A stretch of DNA of 5,169 nucleotides, taken from contig JAPLSK010000327.1 of NCBI GenBank assembly GCA_026398675.1, forward strand, positions 1 to 5,169, written 5' to 3'. Below the pieces are notes generated by a model. That model saw nothing but the letters and a program-made list of their open reading frames with translations. It had not been told where the DNA came from and did no database searches. The stretch is from a bacterium. Its GTDB lineage: Bacteria; RBG-13-66-14. Positions 1 to 5,128 of this stretch are shown in pieces. The translations under genes were made by a program, and so were the position numbers. Position 1 is the stretch's first letter, and each line of letters opens with the position of its first letter.

Positions 1-1
1 G

Positions 2-23
2 GGCGGGGACTTTAGTCCCCGCC
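2..23. repeat. Perfect GC-rich hairpin repeat
   Basis: GGCGGGGACT at 2-11 and AGTCCCCGCC at 14-23 are exact reverse complements (10 bp) separated by TT. The outer GGCGGGG/CCCCGCC pairs recur in the hairpins at 2659-2710 and 2773-2794, while the inner pairs differ. It lies downstream of the M16 peptidase gene. No T-tract follows on the minus strand within the window, so I call it a member of a dispersed intergenic repeat family rather than a terminator. Confidence 0.7.
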
Positions 24-43
24 GCCTGTACCCCTCACCCTAG

Positions 44-66
44 CCCTCCCCCCAAAGGGGGGAGGG
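44..66 (-). terminator. Hairpin just after the M16 stop codon, possible terminator
   Basis: CCCTCCCCCC at 44-53 pairs perfectly with GGGGGGAGGG at 57-66 around an AAA loop (TTT on the minus strand). It begins 5 nt past the TAG stop at 74-72. Its position suits a 3'-end element for the M16 transcript. However, no T-run follows in the minus direction, so it is not a canonical intrinsic terminator. It could instead stabilise the RNA 3' end, act with Rho, or simply be another intergenic repeat. Confidence 0.35.
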
Positions 67-71
67 GATAT

Positions 72-1889
72 CTACTCCGCGCCGTAACGCACGAAGGCCC
101 CCGGCTGCGAGAACAGCCACCGGGCGTACTCCTGGAGCTCCGGCGCCGTGACCCCCTCCACCTCCTCGGTGAAATCATCCTCGAACGCGTACCCCAACCC
201 CCAGAGCTCGTAGAAGGCGGCGTCCAGGAGGCGGTCCGAGGGCCGCGCCAGGTCTATAGCGTAGCGGCTGACGTCGAGCATGGTCCGGCCGCGCGCAAGC
301 TCCGCCTCGCCCACCGGCTCCGCGGCGATTCTCCCAAGCTCCTCGTCCACGATGCCGATCGCCTCGGCGGTCTTGCCCGGTTCCGTGCCCAGGTAGAGCC
401 CGAAGGCGCCCGGCTCCACCCCGAAGATGGGGTAGGCGTGCACGGCGTACACCAGCCCCGCCCCGCGCAGCCTCGCGTGCAGCCGCCCATTGGGCAGGTG
501 AATCCCCGAGAGCACCGAGTCCAGCATGAGCATCTTGTAGCGGTCCTCGCCGTCCCAGCGCATCCCGGGCCAGAGCCAGTAGAGAATCGTCTGCTCCCGG
601 TCCGAGTCGAGCGCGAGGCGCGCGTCCTCTTCCGGAAACGCCGGCGGTCCGTAGTCGGGCAGGGGCGTCCCCGCGGCCGGCGCGTCATCCCACAGCCCTT
701 CCACCACCCGCTCTATCTCCCGGGCGTCCACGTCCCCGGCCACGGCGATGAGCGTGCCCTCGGGCCGCCGGATGAGATCCCGGTATTCCAGGAGCCGCTC
801 CCGGGTGAGCGCCGCCATGGTCTCGGGCGTCCCCCGCTGGTTGTGGGAGTAGGGGTGGTCGCCGAAGAAGGCCCGCTTCGCCTCCCGGAGGGCCACGGTG
901 AAGGGCTCCTCGTCCTCCCGGGCCAGCTCGTCGAGGAGCCTCCGGCGTTCGGCCTCGACGCGGTCCGTTGGATAGGCGGCGTTGCGCAGGCAGTCGGTGA
1001 CGACCTCCAGGGCCAGGGGGGCGTCGGCGGCCAGGACGTGGGCGCTCAAAAGGCCGCAGTCGCGCAGGCCCTGGCTCCCGATGGACCCGCCGCGGTCCTC
1101 GATGGCGGCCATCGTCTCCGGCCCGGTCCGCGACAGGGTCCCCTCCAGGAGCATCTGCATGGCGAAATGGAAGGCGCCCTCGTCCTCCGGCGCCTCCACG
1201 CGGTAACCGCCGTCCACCAGGGCCCCCACCCAGGCGCTGCCCACGCCCGTGTCCTCCAGGACCAACAGGCGCAGGCCGTTGTCCAGGGTGGTGAGCCTCA
1301 TCCGGCCGCTCCCACCTTCCTCCCCCAGCTCGAAGGCGTACTCATCGGGATAGTCCCGGGCCAGGGTGTTAGCGAGGGGGTAGTCGGGGGAGAGCCAGAC
1401 CGAAGCCGCCGCCGGGGCCTTCCCCTGGTAGACGAAGTAGGCGTCCGGCTCGCCGGGTTTCATCTTCCCTTTAGATTCCACCGACGCCGCGAGGCCGTGG
1501 GTCTCCGCCGAGAGGCCGCTCTCGACCAGGTTTTCCTCGCCCAGGCCCTCCTCGAAGAGCCCCAGGTCGAAGTCCCCGGCGCCCGTGGGCCATACGACGG
1601 TCACGTATAGGTTTTCCGGGGTGAAGTAGCGCCGGGCGACGTCGCGCACCGCCTCGGCGGTCACCGCGCGGCAGCCGTCCACATAGCCCGCGGAGAACTC
1701 GAGGTCGCCCAGGAGGGCGTCGGAGCCCAGCCGCGCCGCCCGGGTATCCAGGCTTTCCCCGTCGAAGACGTAGTCCGCCAACTGGGTGTTTTTCACCCGC
1801 TCCAGCTCGCCGGGGTCCGCGAGCCCTTCGGCGAGGCCGGTCACCACGTCGTAGGCGGTGGAATAGGCCTCGGGGAGGCGCGCCGGGTC
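72..1889 (-). CDS. M16 family metallopeptidase, C-terminal portion (out of frame with its N-terminus)
   Basis: This 605-codon segment, ending in TAG, is the remainder of the M16 (pitrilysin-type) zinc peptidase whose N-terminus lies at 1841-2515. Counting from the codon at 1889, residues 1-103 are the second half of the first M16 C-terminal-type domain, with an ELERVK helix and a VARRYFTPENLYV strand region. Residues about 104-197 form a linker. Residues 198-395 are a second M16 N-terminal-type repeat, opening TLDNGLRLLV and ending VAGDVD. Residues 396-605 are its partner domain, containing a GRLHARLRGAGLVYAV segment. The usual HxxEH zinc motif is replaced here by HFAMQ at 241-245, so this repeat is non-catalytic, as is common in two-repeat M16 proteins. 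I chose 1889 as the homology boundary, not as a true start. The first plausible start is GTG at 1847 or 1844, with no ribosome binding site. A gene finder may report this as a separate gene, but it is one half of a broken gene. Confidence 0.85.
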   Translation of the reverse strand, partial: DPARLPEAYSTAYDVVTGLAEGLADPGELERVKNTQLADYVFDGESLDTRAARLGSDALLGDLEFSAGYVDGCRAVTAEAVRDVARRYFTPENLYVTVVWPTGAGDFDLGLFEEGLGEENLVESGLSAETHGLAASVESKGKMKPGEPDAYFVYQGKAPAAASVWLSPDYPLANTLARDYPDEYAFELGEEGGSGRMRLTTLDNGLRLLVLEDTGVGSAWVGALVDGGYRVEAPEDEGAFHFAMQMLLEGTLSRTGPETMAAIEDRGGSIGSQGLRDCGLLSAHVLAADAPLALEVVTDCLRNAAYPTDRVEAERRRLLDELAREDEEPFTVALREAKRAFFGDHPYSHNQRGTPETMAALTRERLLEYRDLIRRPEGTLIAVAGDVDAREIERVVEGLWDDAPAAGTPLPDYGPPAFPEEDARLALDSDREQTILYWLWPGMRWDGEDRYKMLMLDSVLSGIHLPNGRLHARLRGAGLVYAVHAYPIFGVEPGAFGLYLGTEPGKTAEAIGIVDEELGRIAAEPVGEAELARGRTMLDVSRYAIDLARPSDRLLDAAFYELWGLGYAFEDDFTEEVEGVTAPELQEYARWLFSQPGAFVRYGAE

Positions 1890-2515
1890 ACGACGACCAC
1901 CATGTTTTCGGGCGTGTAGCGCGAGGTGTAGTAATCCCGCAGGTCGGCCTCGGTGACCGCGCTGAAGAGGTCGGGGTAGCCGATGACCGGGTCGGCGGTC
2001 ACGGAGCCGGGCCACATGGTGTGGGAAAAGCGGTACCAGGCGCGGGTGTCGGCCTGGTCCAGGTTCATGTTGATTTCTTTCAAAATTATCCCGCGCTGGC
2101 TCGCGATGGCCTCGGCGGTGAACACCTGGCGCACCAGCGTCTCCGCCATCAGCTCCACCATGCCGTCGAAGTGCTCCACCGTGGTGGTCTGGTGGTAGCA
2201 GGTGTGGGAGTTGGAGGTGTAGGCGTTGGAGATGCCGCCCAGGGACTCGTCCCAGGCGTCGAGCTCCTCCTGGGTGTAGCTCGTCGAGCCGTCGCCGTGG
2301 AGGTGCTCGTAGTAGTGGCTGATGCCGGAGCCCTGGTAGGGGCCCTCGATGACCGCGCCGGTCCGCACGTAGACCCGGATGGTCACGGTGGGGTTGGCGT
2401 GGACCTCGGCGGCGACGATGACCAGGCCGTTGTCGAGCTCGGTGCGCAGGACGCGCTGGGCGAGCGCGGAGATGGATAGCAGCAGTAACAGTATGATGAC
2501 CAATGACTTGCGCAT
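1841..2515 (-). CDS. Secreted M16 family zinc metallopeptidase, N-terminal portion (frame-broken)
   Basis: The ATG at 2515 is chosen because a GGAG lies 9 nt upstream and because it opens a clean Sec signal peptide: MRKS, a Leu/Ile-rich core, and a likely ALA|Q cleavage site after residue 19. There is no lipobox cysteine, so the product is probably periplasmic or secreted. The M16 N-terminal domain follows: LDNGLVIV at 27-34, the zinc motif HYYEH at 67-71, GGISNAYT at 93-100, and the third zinc ligand Glu147 in LKEINM, 75 residues past the last His, matching family spacing. Homology runs to NMVVVVT (204-210). The frame then reads a short unrelated tail and stops at a TGA (1843-1841). An intact protein would continue with a GDVD-like turn and the paired domain. 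Family members degrade or process peptides. The substrate here is unknown. The zinc site is intact, but half of the paired domain is lost. Confidence 0.88.
   Translation of the reverse strand: MRKSLVIILLLLLSISALAQRVLRTELDNGLVIVAAEVHANPTVTIRVYVRTGAVIEGPYQGSGISHYYEHLHGDGSTSYTQEELDAWDESLGGISNAYTSNSHTCYHQTTTVEHFDGMVELMAETLVRQVFTAEAIASQRGIILKEINMNLDQADTRAWYRFSHTMWPGSVTADPVIGYPDLFSAVTEADLRDYYTSRYTPENMVVVVTRRASPRPIPPPTTW
1880..1891 (-). pseudogene. Frame break and internal deletion point in the M16 gene
   Basis: Homology to M16 proteins switches from one minus-strand frame (ending VVVVT, codons to 1886) to another (resuming near the codon at 1889 or 1886 with DPARLPEAY). Aligning the two halves of this same protein gives a ruler. 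In the second repeat, the stretch between the VAGDVD turn and the EPGKTAEAI helix is about 118 residues, and in the first repeat it is absent. A lone base error would not explain the missing residues. A deletion of roughly 350 bases with a length not divisible by three would. It could be a real pseudogene-forming event or an assembly collapse. Confidence 0.75.
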
Positions 2516-2524
2516 GGGGGGACG

Positions 2525-2528
2525 CTCC
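2525..2528 (-). promoter_or_regulatory. Ribosome binding site of the M16 gene
   Basis: On the minus strand GGAG (2528-2525) precedes the ATG at 2515 with a 9-nt C-rich spacer. It supports this ATG over longer in-frame extensions, which would begin upstream of the -10 box. Confidence 0.65.
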
Positions 2529-2549
2529 GGCGTGTGCGATTTCCCCGGT

Positions 2550-2555
2550 ATTATA
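2550..2555 (-). promoter_or_regulatory. -10 box of the M16 gene promoter
   Basis: The minus strand reads TACGCTATAATACC, with a perfect TATAAT at 2555-2550. Transcription would begin near 2543, giving a leader of about 28 nt that includes the GGAG. At 17-bp spacing the -35 position reads CGCCGC, so there is no recognisable -35 element. The match rests on the -10 and its GC prefix, which the other two minus-strand promoters share. Confidence 0.55.
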
Positions 2556-2594
2556 GCGTAAAAATGTGCGGAGCGGCGGGGTGGGATAAATCGC

Positions 2595-2645
2595 GGGCGG
2601 GTGTGGACACCCGCCCCTACGTCGTCGCAAACGGTGAGGGCTGCC
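2595..2645 (+). repeat. 51-nt intergenic repeat, copy A (hairpin plus conserved tail)
   Basis: GGGCGGGTGT (2595-2604) and ACACCCGCCC (2607-2616) form a perfect 10-bp inverted repeat. A tail follows, beginning TACGTCGTCGCA and ending at 2645. The tail aligns with copy B at 2773-2823 at 22 of 28 columns after TACGTC begins, and both units are 51 nt long. The strand given is the one on which the tail reads downstream of the hairpin. It lies upstream of the M16 promoter. Confidence 0.65.
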
Positions 2646-2658
2646 TTAGATAAAACGC

Positions 2659-2714
2659 GGCGGGGATTTGCCGGGGGCATAGCTCGCTTCGCTCGGTTAA
2701 AATCCCCGCCCTAC
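2659..2714 (+). repeat. Long-loop hairpin repeat
   Basis: GGCGGGGATTT (2659-2669) pairs exactly with AAATCCCCGCC (2700-2710), enclosing a 30-nt loop that contains GCTCG twice as a direct repeat. The right arm is followed by CTAC, as in the 51-nt copies, but the rest of their tail is absent. It appears to belong to the same family, with an expanded loop. Confidence 0.6.
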
Positions 2715-2739
2715 ATTTAGTGAGAGGCGCGCCTATGGA

Positions 2740-2751
2740 CTAGGGTGAGGG
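2740..2751. repeat. 12-nt sequence repeated inverted beyond the M16 gene
   Basis: CTAGGGTGAGGG here is the exact reverse complement of CCCTCACCCTAG at 32-43, so the pair brackets the M16 locus in inverted orientation. A 12-base match is short enough to occur by chance in a window this size. The support is that both copies sit in intergenic, repeat-rich DNA. Confidence 0.35.
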
Positions 2752-2772
2752 TCGAGGTTGGGAGCGTAACAA

Positions 2773-2823
2773 GGCGGGGTTAGGAAACCCCGCCCTACGT
2801 CATCGCAGACGGCGAGGATCGCC
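2773..2823 (+). repeat. 51-nt intergenic repeat, copy B (hairpin plus conserved tail)
   Basis: GGCGGGGTT (2773-2781) pairs with AACCCCGCC (2786-2794) around AGGA. A tail beginning TACGTCATCGCA runs to 2823. Length and layout match copy A at 2595-2645, although the stems differ in sequence. A diverged trace of the same junction, CCCGCCCCTGCGTCA, appears again at 2848-2862. Confidence 0.65.
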
Positions 2824-2828
2824 ACATC

Positions 2829-2852
2829 AAAAAAGCGGACCGGACGGCCCGC
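2829..2852 (-). terminator. Intrinsic terminator of the small hypothetical gene
   Basis: On the minus strand GCGGGCC (2852-2846) pairs with GGTCCGC (2841-2835) around the loop GTCC. This gives 7 bp with one G-U wobble, followed directly by six Ts (2834-2829). It begins 22 nt past the TGA stop of the gene at 2875-3129. The form is textbook Rho-independent and separates that gene from the M16 gene. Confidence 0.8.
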
Positions 2853-2874
2853 CCCTGCGTCACGAACCCCCGCC

Positions 2875-3129
2875 TCAAGCCCCGGTGTGGTACTCCATGA
2901 GCTTGCGCGTCACGGCGTTCTCGAAGATGTCGTCGCGGCCCTCTATGCCGCCGTCCGTCCCCGCGTGGTACGCCTTCCGCGCGGACTCTATCTGCGGCAT
3001 GAACATGGAGAGAACCAGCCCCATGGCCCGCGCCTGCTCCAGGGCGTCGCCGTCGGCCTCGGCGATTATCCCGTCCACCAGCTTCTCGGCCAGGGCCCTG
3101 GCCCCTTCGACGGTGCTCTCCTTGGCCAC
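2875..3129 (-). CDS. Small acidic helical protein of unknown function (84 aa)
   Basis: I do not recognise this family. The start is taken as GTG at 3129 because a strong GGGGAGGTG (3144-3136) lies directly upstream with an 8-nt spacer. The frame stays open to a TTG at 3156, but that codon has no ribosome binding site. The 84-residue product begins MAKESTVEGARALAEKL and ends with TGA. It has no signal peptide, membrane span, Cys or Trp, and carries 15 acidic against 9 basic residues. The composition suggests mostly helix: residues 5-26, 28-55 (amphipathic, with a Met-rich LSMFMPQ centre) and about 65-80, split by Gly-rich turns. It has its own promoter, ribosome binding site and terminator, so it looks like an independent cytoplasmic protein gene. 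Coding status rests on these signals. A small regulatory or scaffold protein is possible, but that is a guess. Confidence 0.72.
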   Translation of the reverse strand: MAKESTVEGARALAEKLVDGIIAEADGDALEQARAMGLVLSMFMPQIESARKAYHAGTDGGIEGRDDIFENAVTRKLMEYHTGA

Positions 3130-3135
3130 GCGGGG

Positions 3136-3144
3136 CACCTCCCC
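3136..3144 (-). promoter_or_regulatory. Strong ribosome binding site deciding the GTG start
   Basis: GGGGAGGTG on the minus strand (3144-3136) is the best Shine-Dalgarno match in the window. It places the start of the small gene at the GTG of 3129 rather than the upstream TTG at 3156, whose frame it would lie inside. Confidence 0.75.
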
Positions 3145-3172
3145 AGACAAGCCCAACTAACCAGCTTACATA

Positions 3173-3201
3173 AATATAGCCGGTAAAACGTGAAAAATCA
3201 A
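3173..3201 (-). promoter_or_regulatory. Promoter of the small hypothetical gene
   Basis: TTGATT (3201-3196) and TATATT (3178-3173) on the minus strand are separated by exactly 17 bp, and the -10 is preceded by GGC. Transcription would start near 3166, giving a leader of about 37 nt that contains the strong ribosome binding site. The -35 overlaps the TGA stop codon of the LptF/LptG permease gene. Confidence 0.6.
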
Positions 3202-3225
3202 GGTTCGGCGGGCTTCCGCCGCTTG
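3193..3225 (-). terminator. Probable terminator spanning the permease stop codon
   Basis: On the minus strand CGGCGG (3221-3216) and CCGCCG (3211-3206) form a 6-bp GC stem with an AAGC loop. CAAG (3225-3222) can pair with CTTG (3202-3199) across a 3-nt AAC bulge, extending it to 10 bp. A then TTTTT (3198-3193) follows at once. The bulge and short T-run make it weaker than the element at 2829-2852. It overlaps both the last permease codons and the -35 box of the next gene. Confidence 0.45.
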
Positions 3226-4988
3226 AAGAGACGCCCCAGGGGCCCCTCGGCGGTGAAGAAACGGATGACGGCCGAGACCGGCCCCCGGGAGGCGAGGTTG
3301 ACGTCGTTGACGGCCCGGCGGATAAAGACCACCGCCAGCCCCAGAAACGCGATGTTGGGCAGCCACATCGCCAGCCAGGGGTTGAGGATGCCCCGGTCGC
3401 CCAGCGCCTCGCCGCCCACCAGGCAGATCCAGTAGAAGATGAAGAAGCCGATGCTGGTGACGAAGCCCACGCCCTTGCCGGAGCGGCGGATCATCACCCC
3501 CAGCGGCGCCCCCACCAGCACGAAGGCGATGCAGGCGAAGGAGATGGAATACTTCTTGGCGATTTCCAGGGTGTAGCGGTTCACCTCCCCCTGGAGCGTG
3601 CGGCGGCGGATGGCCAGGTAGCGCTCCTCCCGGGCGACGCGCTCCGCGTCGGTCAGGGTGCGGTCGCTTCCCTCCCCGGTCTCGGCCGAGAGCTCCCGCG
3701 CGGTGGGTGGCGGCTCCGTCGTTCCGGCGGAAACGGGCGGGGCGGATTCGCCCTCCTTCGGCCTGACCCCGCCCCGGATGGCCAGCTCCTGCTCGCGGGC
3801 GTCCAGGTAGGGCGACTCGGAGCTGCCGACGAACTGCGGCCCCTCTTCCGTTTTTCCGGCGACGGGCGGCGGCGTCCCCCCGCCGGTGTCGGTCCCGCGG
3901 GTCTGGCCCAGGGGCTCGAGCTCTATCTCCTCCCCCTCGAAGAGCGACGTGCGGCCGCCGTAGTCGAGGTGGTCCGACCCCGTAGCCGCGTGCGCCGTCC
4001 CCCCCGCGTCGCTCGTCCGGGGCTCGCGGATGCCGTACAGCCGCCGTATCTCCTCCGGGGTGTACCCCCCCTCGGCCATCCGCAGTGACTGGAGGAGCCG
4101 ATGGCGGGATTCGGGCTCCTCGCCGGAGAGTATTTCGCGCTTGCGGATTTCCGCCGTCCGATACAGAAGGTACTGGTCCAGGAGCGACTCGTTGACCCGC
4201 TCCTGCATCATCGCCACCGACATCTCCCGGTCCGAGCGCTGATCGCGTTCCTCCCGGGTGAGCTCGGTGTCGGCGTTTATCTCGATGACGTAGTTGGCGA
4301 ACTTGAGCGTCTGGAAGGAATCGCTGCCCGGCGGGGTTATCTGGATGGTGCCGTCGGATAAGAGGAGCCGGACCTGGCCGCCCACGCCGGTCTCCAGGAC
4401 GCCGTGCGCGGCGCTTATCTGCTTCTCCAGGCTCCCGCCGCGGGGGATGTTTATCTTCACCCCGGTGAGCGTCATGTCCCGGTCGTCCATCGCGTCTATG
4501 TAAATCTCGTAGGGGGCGAAGTCGGTTATCCAGACGCCGGGGCGCAGGCTCACGTCCGGCCGCTTGTTCTGGATGTCCAGTAACAGGTTCTTGAACCGGT
4601 GGTTCGCCTCGGGCAGAACCTGGTCGTTGAAGAAGAACATCCCCACGGTGAAGATGCAGGCGAAGACGACGGCGGGGACCATGAGCGACAGAAAGCTGGT
4701 GCCGGTGGCCTTCATGGCGGTGATTTCCGAGTCGGACGACAGCCGCCCGAAGGCCATCAGCGTCCCCACCATGAGCGCCATGGGCACGTCGTAGGCCAGC
4801 ACCGCCGGGAGGTAGAGGACGAAGAGCTCGAGGGCGTACCGGCCCGGCACCCCCTTGGTGACGATGAGCTCCATCATCTTGAACACCTGGCCCAAGAGGA
4901 GCACCAGCGTCGCCACCACGAGGGCGAAGACGAAGGGTCCCACGTGCTCGCGCAGGATGTAGCGGTAGAGCTTCCAGGGAAGGGACAT
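3198..4988 (-). CDS. LptF/LptG (YjgP/YjgQ) family LPS export permease with large periplasmic insert
   Basis: This is an inner-membrane subunit of the LptB2FG transporter, which extracts lipopolysaccharide and passes it to the periplasmic bridge. Membrane helices lie at about 17-36, 53-76, 101-121, 482-500, 507-525 and 536-557. The cytoplasmic loop after helix 2 carries the LptB-coupling segment GRLSSDSEITAMKATG (81-96). Residues 122-245 form the beta-jellyroll domain. A stretch of about 235 residues follows before helix 4: charged helices at about 246-320, a Gly/Pro/Glu/Thr-rich region at about 322-445, and another charged helix at 446-480. Family members are usually about 360-400 residues, but this one is 596. 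The ATG at 4988 is chosen because family similarity starts there. The frame stays open upstream to 5123, but that part is Pro/Arg-rich and contains the promoter. The ribosome binding site is weak (GGAT, 7 nt spacing). I cannot tell LptF from LptG, and no partner gene is in the window. Confidence 0.93.
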   Translation of the reverse strand: MSLPWKLYRYILREHVGPFVFALVVATLVLLLGQVFKMMELIVTKGVPGRYALELFVLYLPAVLAYDVPMALMVGTLMAFGRLSSDSEITAMKATGTSFLSLMVPAVVFACIFTVGMFFFNDQVLPEANHRFKNLLLDIQNKRPDVSLRPGVWITDFAPYEIYIDAMDDRDMTLTGVKINIPRGGSLEKQISAAHGVLETGVGGQVRLLLSDGTIQITPPGSDSFQTLKFANYVIEINADTELTREERDQRSDREMSVAMMQERVNESLLDQYLLYRTAEIRKREILSGEEPESRHRLLQSLRMAEGGYTPEEIRRLYGIREPRTSDAGGTAHAATGSDHLDYGGRTSLFEGEEIELEPLGQTRGTDTGGGTPPPVAGKTEEGPQFVGSSESPYLDAREQELAIRGGVRPKEGESAPPVSAGTTEPPPTARELSAETGEGSDRTLTDAERVAREERYLAIRRRTLQGEVNRYTLEIAKKYSISFACIAFVLVGAPLGVMIRRSGKGVGFVTSIGFFIFYWICLVGGEALGDRGILNPWLAMWLPNIAFLGLAVVFIRRAVNDVNLASRGPVSAVIRFFTAEGPLGRLFKRRKPAEP

Positions 4989-5016
4989 GGCGGTTATCCG
5001 GTGGGTTCCAGGTGGA

Positions 5017-5045
5017 AATATAGCATCCCCGGCGGGTTCCGGCAA
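5017..5045 (-). promoter_or_regulatory. Promoter of the LptF/LptG permease gene
   Basis: TTGCCG (5045-5040) and TATATT (5022-5017) on the minus strand are spaced by 17 bp, and TGC precedes the -10, forming an extended -10 motif. Transcription would start near 5010, giving a leader of about 22 nt before the ATG at 4988. It is the best complete promoter in the window and argues against any permease start further upstream. Confidence 0.65.
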
Positions 5046-5110
5046 GCGCGGGGCGGCCCGTCCGTGAGTGGTGGGATTTTCCCGGTCGGATGCGGTCGGC
5101 GGCTCGTTTC

Positions 5111-5119
5111 TGGTATCAT
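5111..5119 (+). promoter_or_regulatory. Extended -10 box for the divergent pseudouridine synthase gene
   Basis: TGGTATCAT on the + strand fits a TGnTATnAT extended -10. At 17-bp spacing the -35 position reads TGCGGT, a poor match. If used, transcription would start near 5126, only about 3 nt before the ATG at 5129. Confidence 0.4.
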
Positions 5120-5128
5120 CCATCCGTC

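Noticed and set aside
254..688. A second minus-strand open frame inside the M16 gene
   Set aside because: It is a Arg/Ser/Cys-rich out-of-frame shadow. The M16 frame through this region has clear domain homology.
438..1610. A 390-codon open frame on the + strand
   Set aside because: It is antisense to the well-supported M16 sequence. Its Gly/Val/Gln/Pro-rich product with no domain is typical of the complementary frame of a GC-rich gene.
2021..2479. A + strand open frame rich in His, Val and Gly
   Set aside because: It lies opposite the M16 N-terminal domain and has a low-complexity composition typical of an antisense shadow.
2516..2680. N-terminal extension of the M16 protein to an ATG at 2680
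   Set aside because: It would bury the signal peptide, and it runs through the -10 box at 2550-2555 and a hairpin repeat.
2595..2823. A CRISPR array suggested by the repeated hairpins
   Set aside because: The copies differ in stem sequence, are irregularly spaced, and no cas gene is present. They are dispersed intergenic repeats.
2516..2874. A riboswitch or structured RNA in the 359-base gap
   Set aside because: The hairpins are simple isolated stems on the far side of the M16 promoter. No multi-helix junction or known aptamer core is visible.
2885..3186. Two overlapping + strand open frames opposite the small gene
   Set aside because: Neither has a convincing ribosome binding site or promoter, whereas the minus strand here has a full set of expression signals.
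4989..5123. N-terminal extension of the permease to an ATG at 5123
   Set aside because: The added 45 residues are Pro/Arg-rich and unlike the family, and the best promoter (5017-5045) lies inside them.
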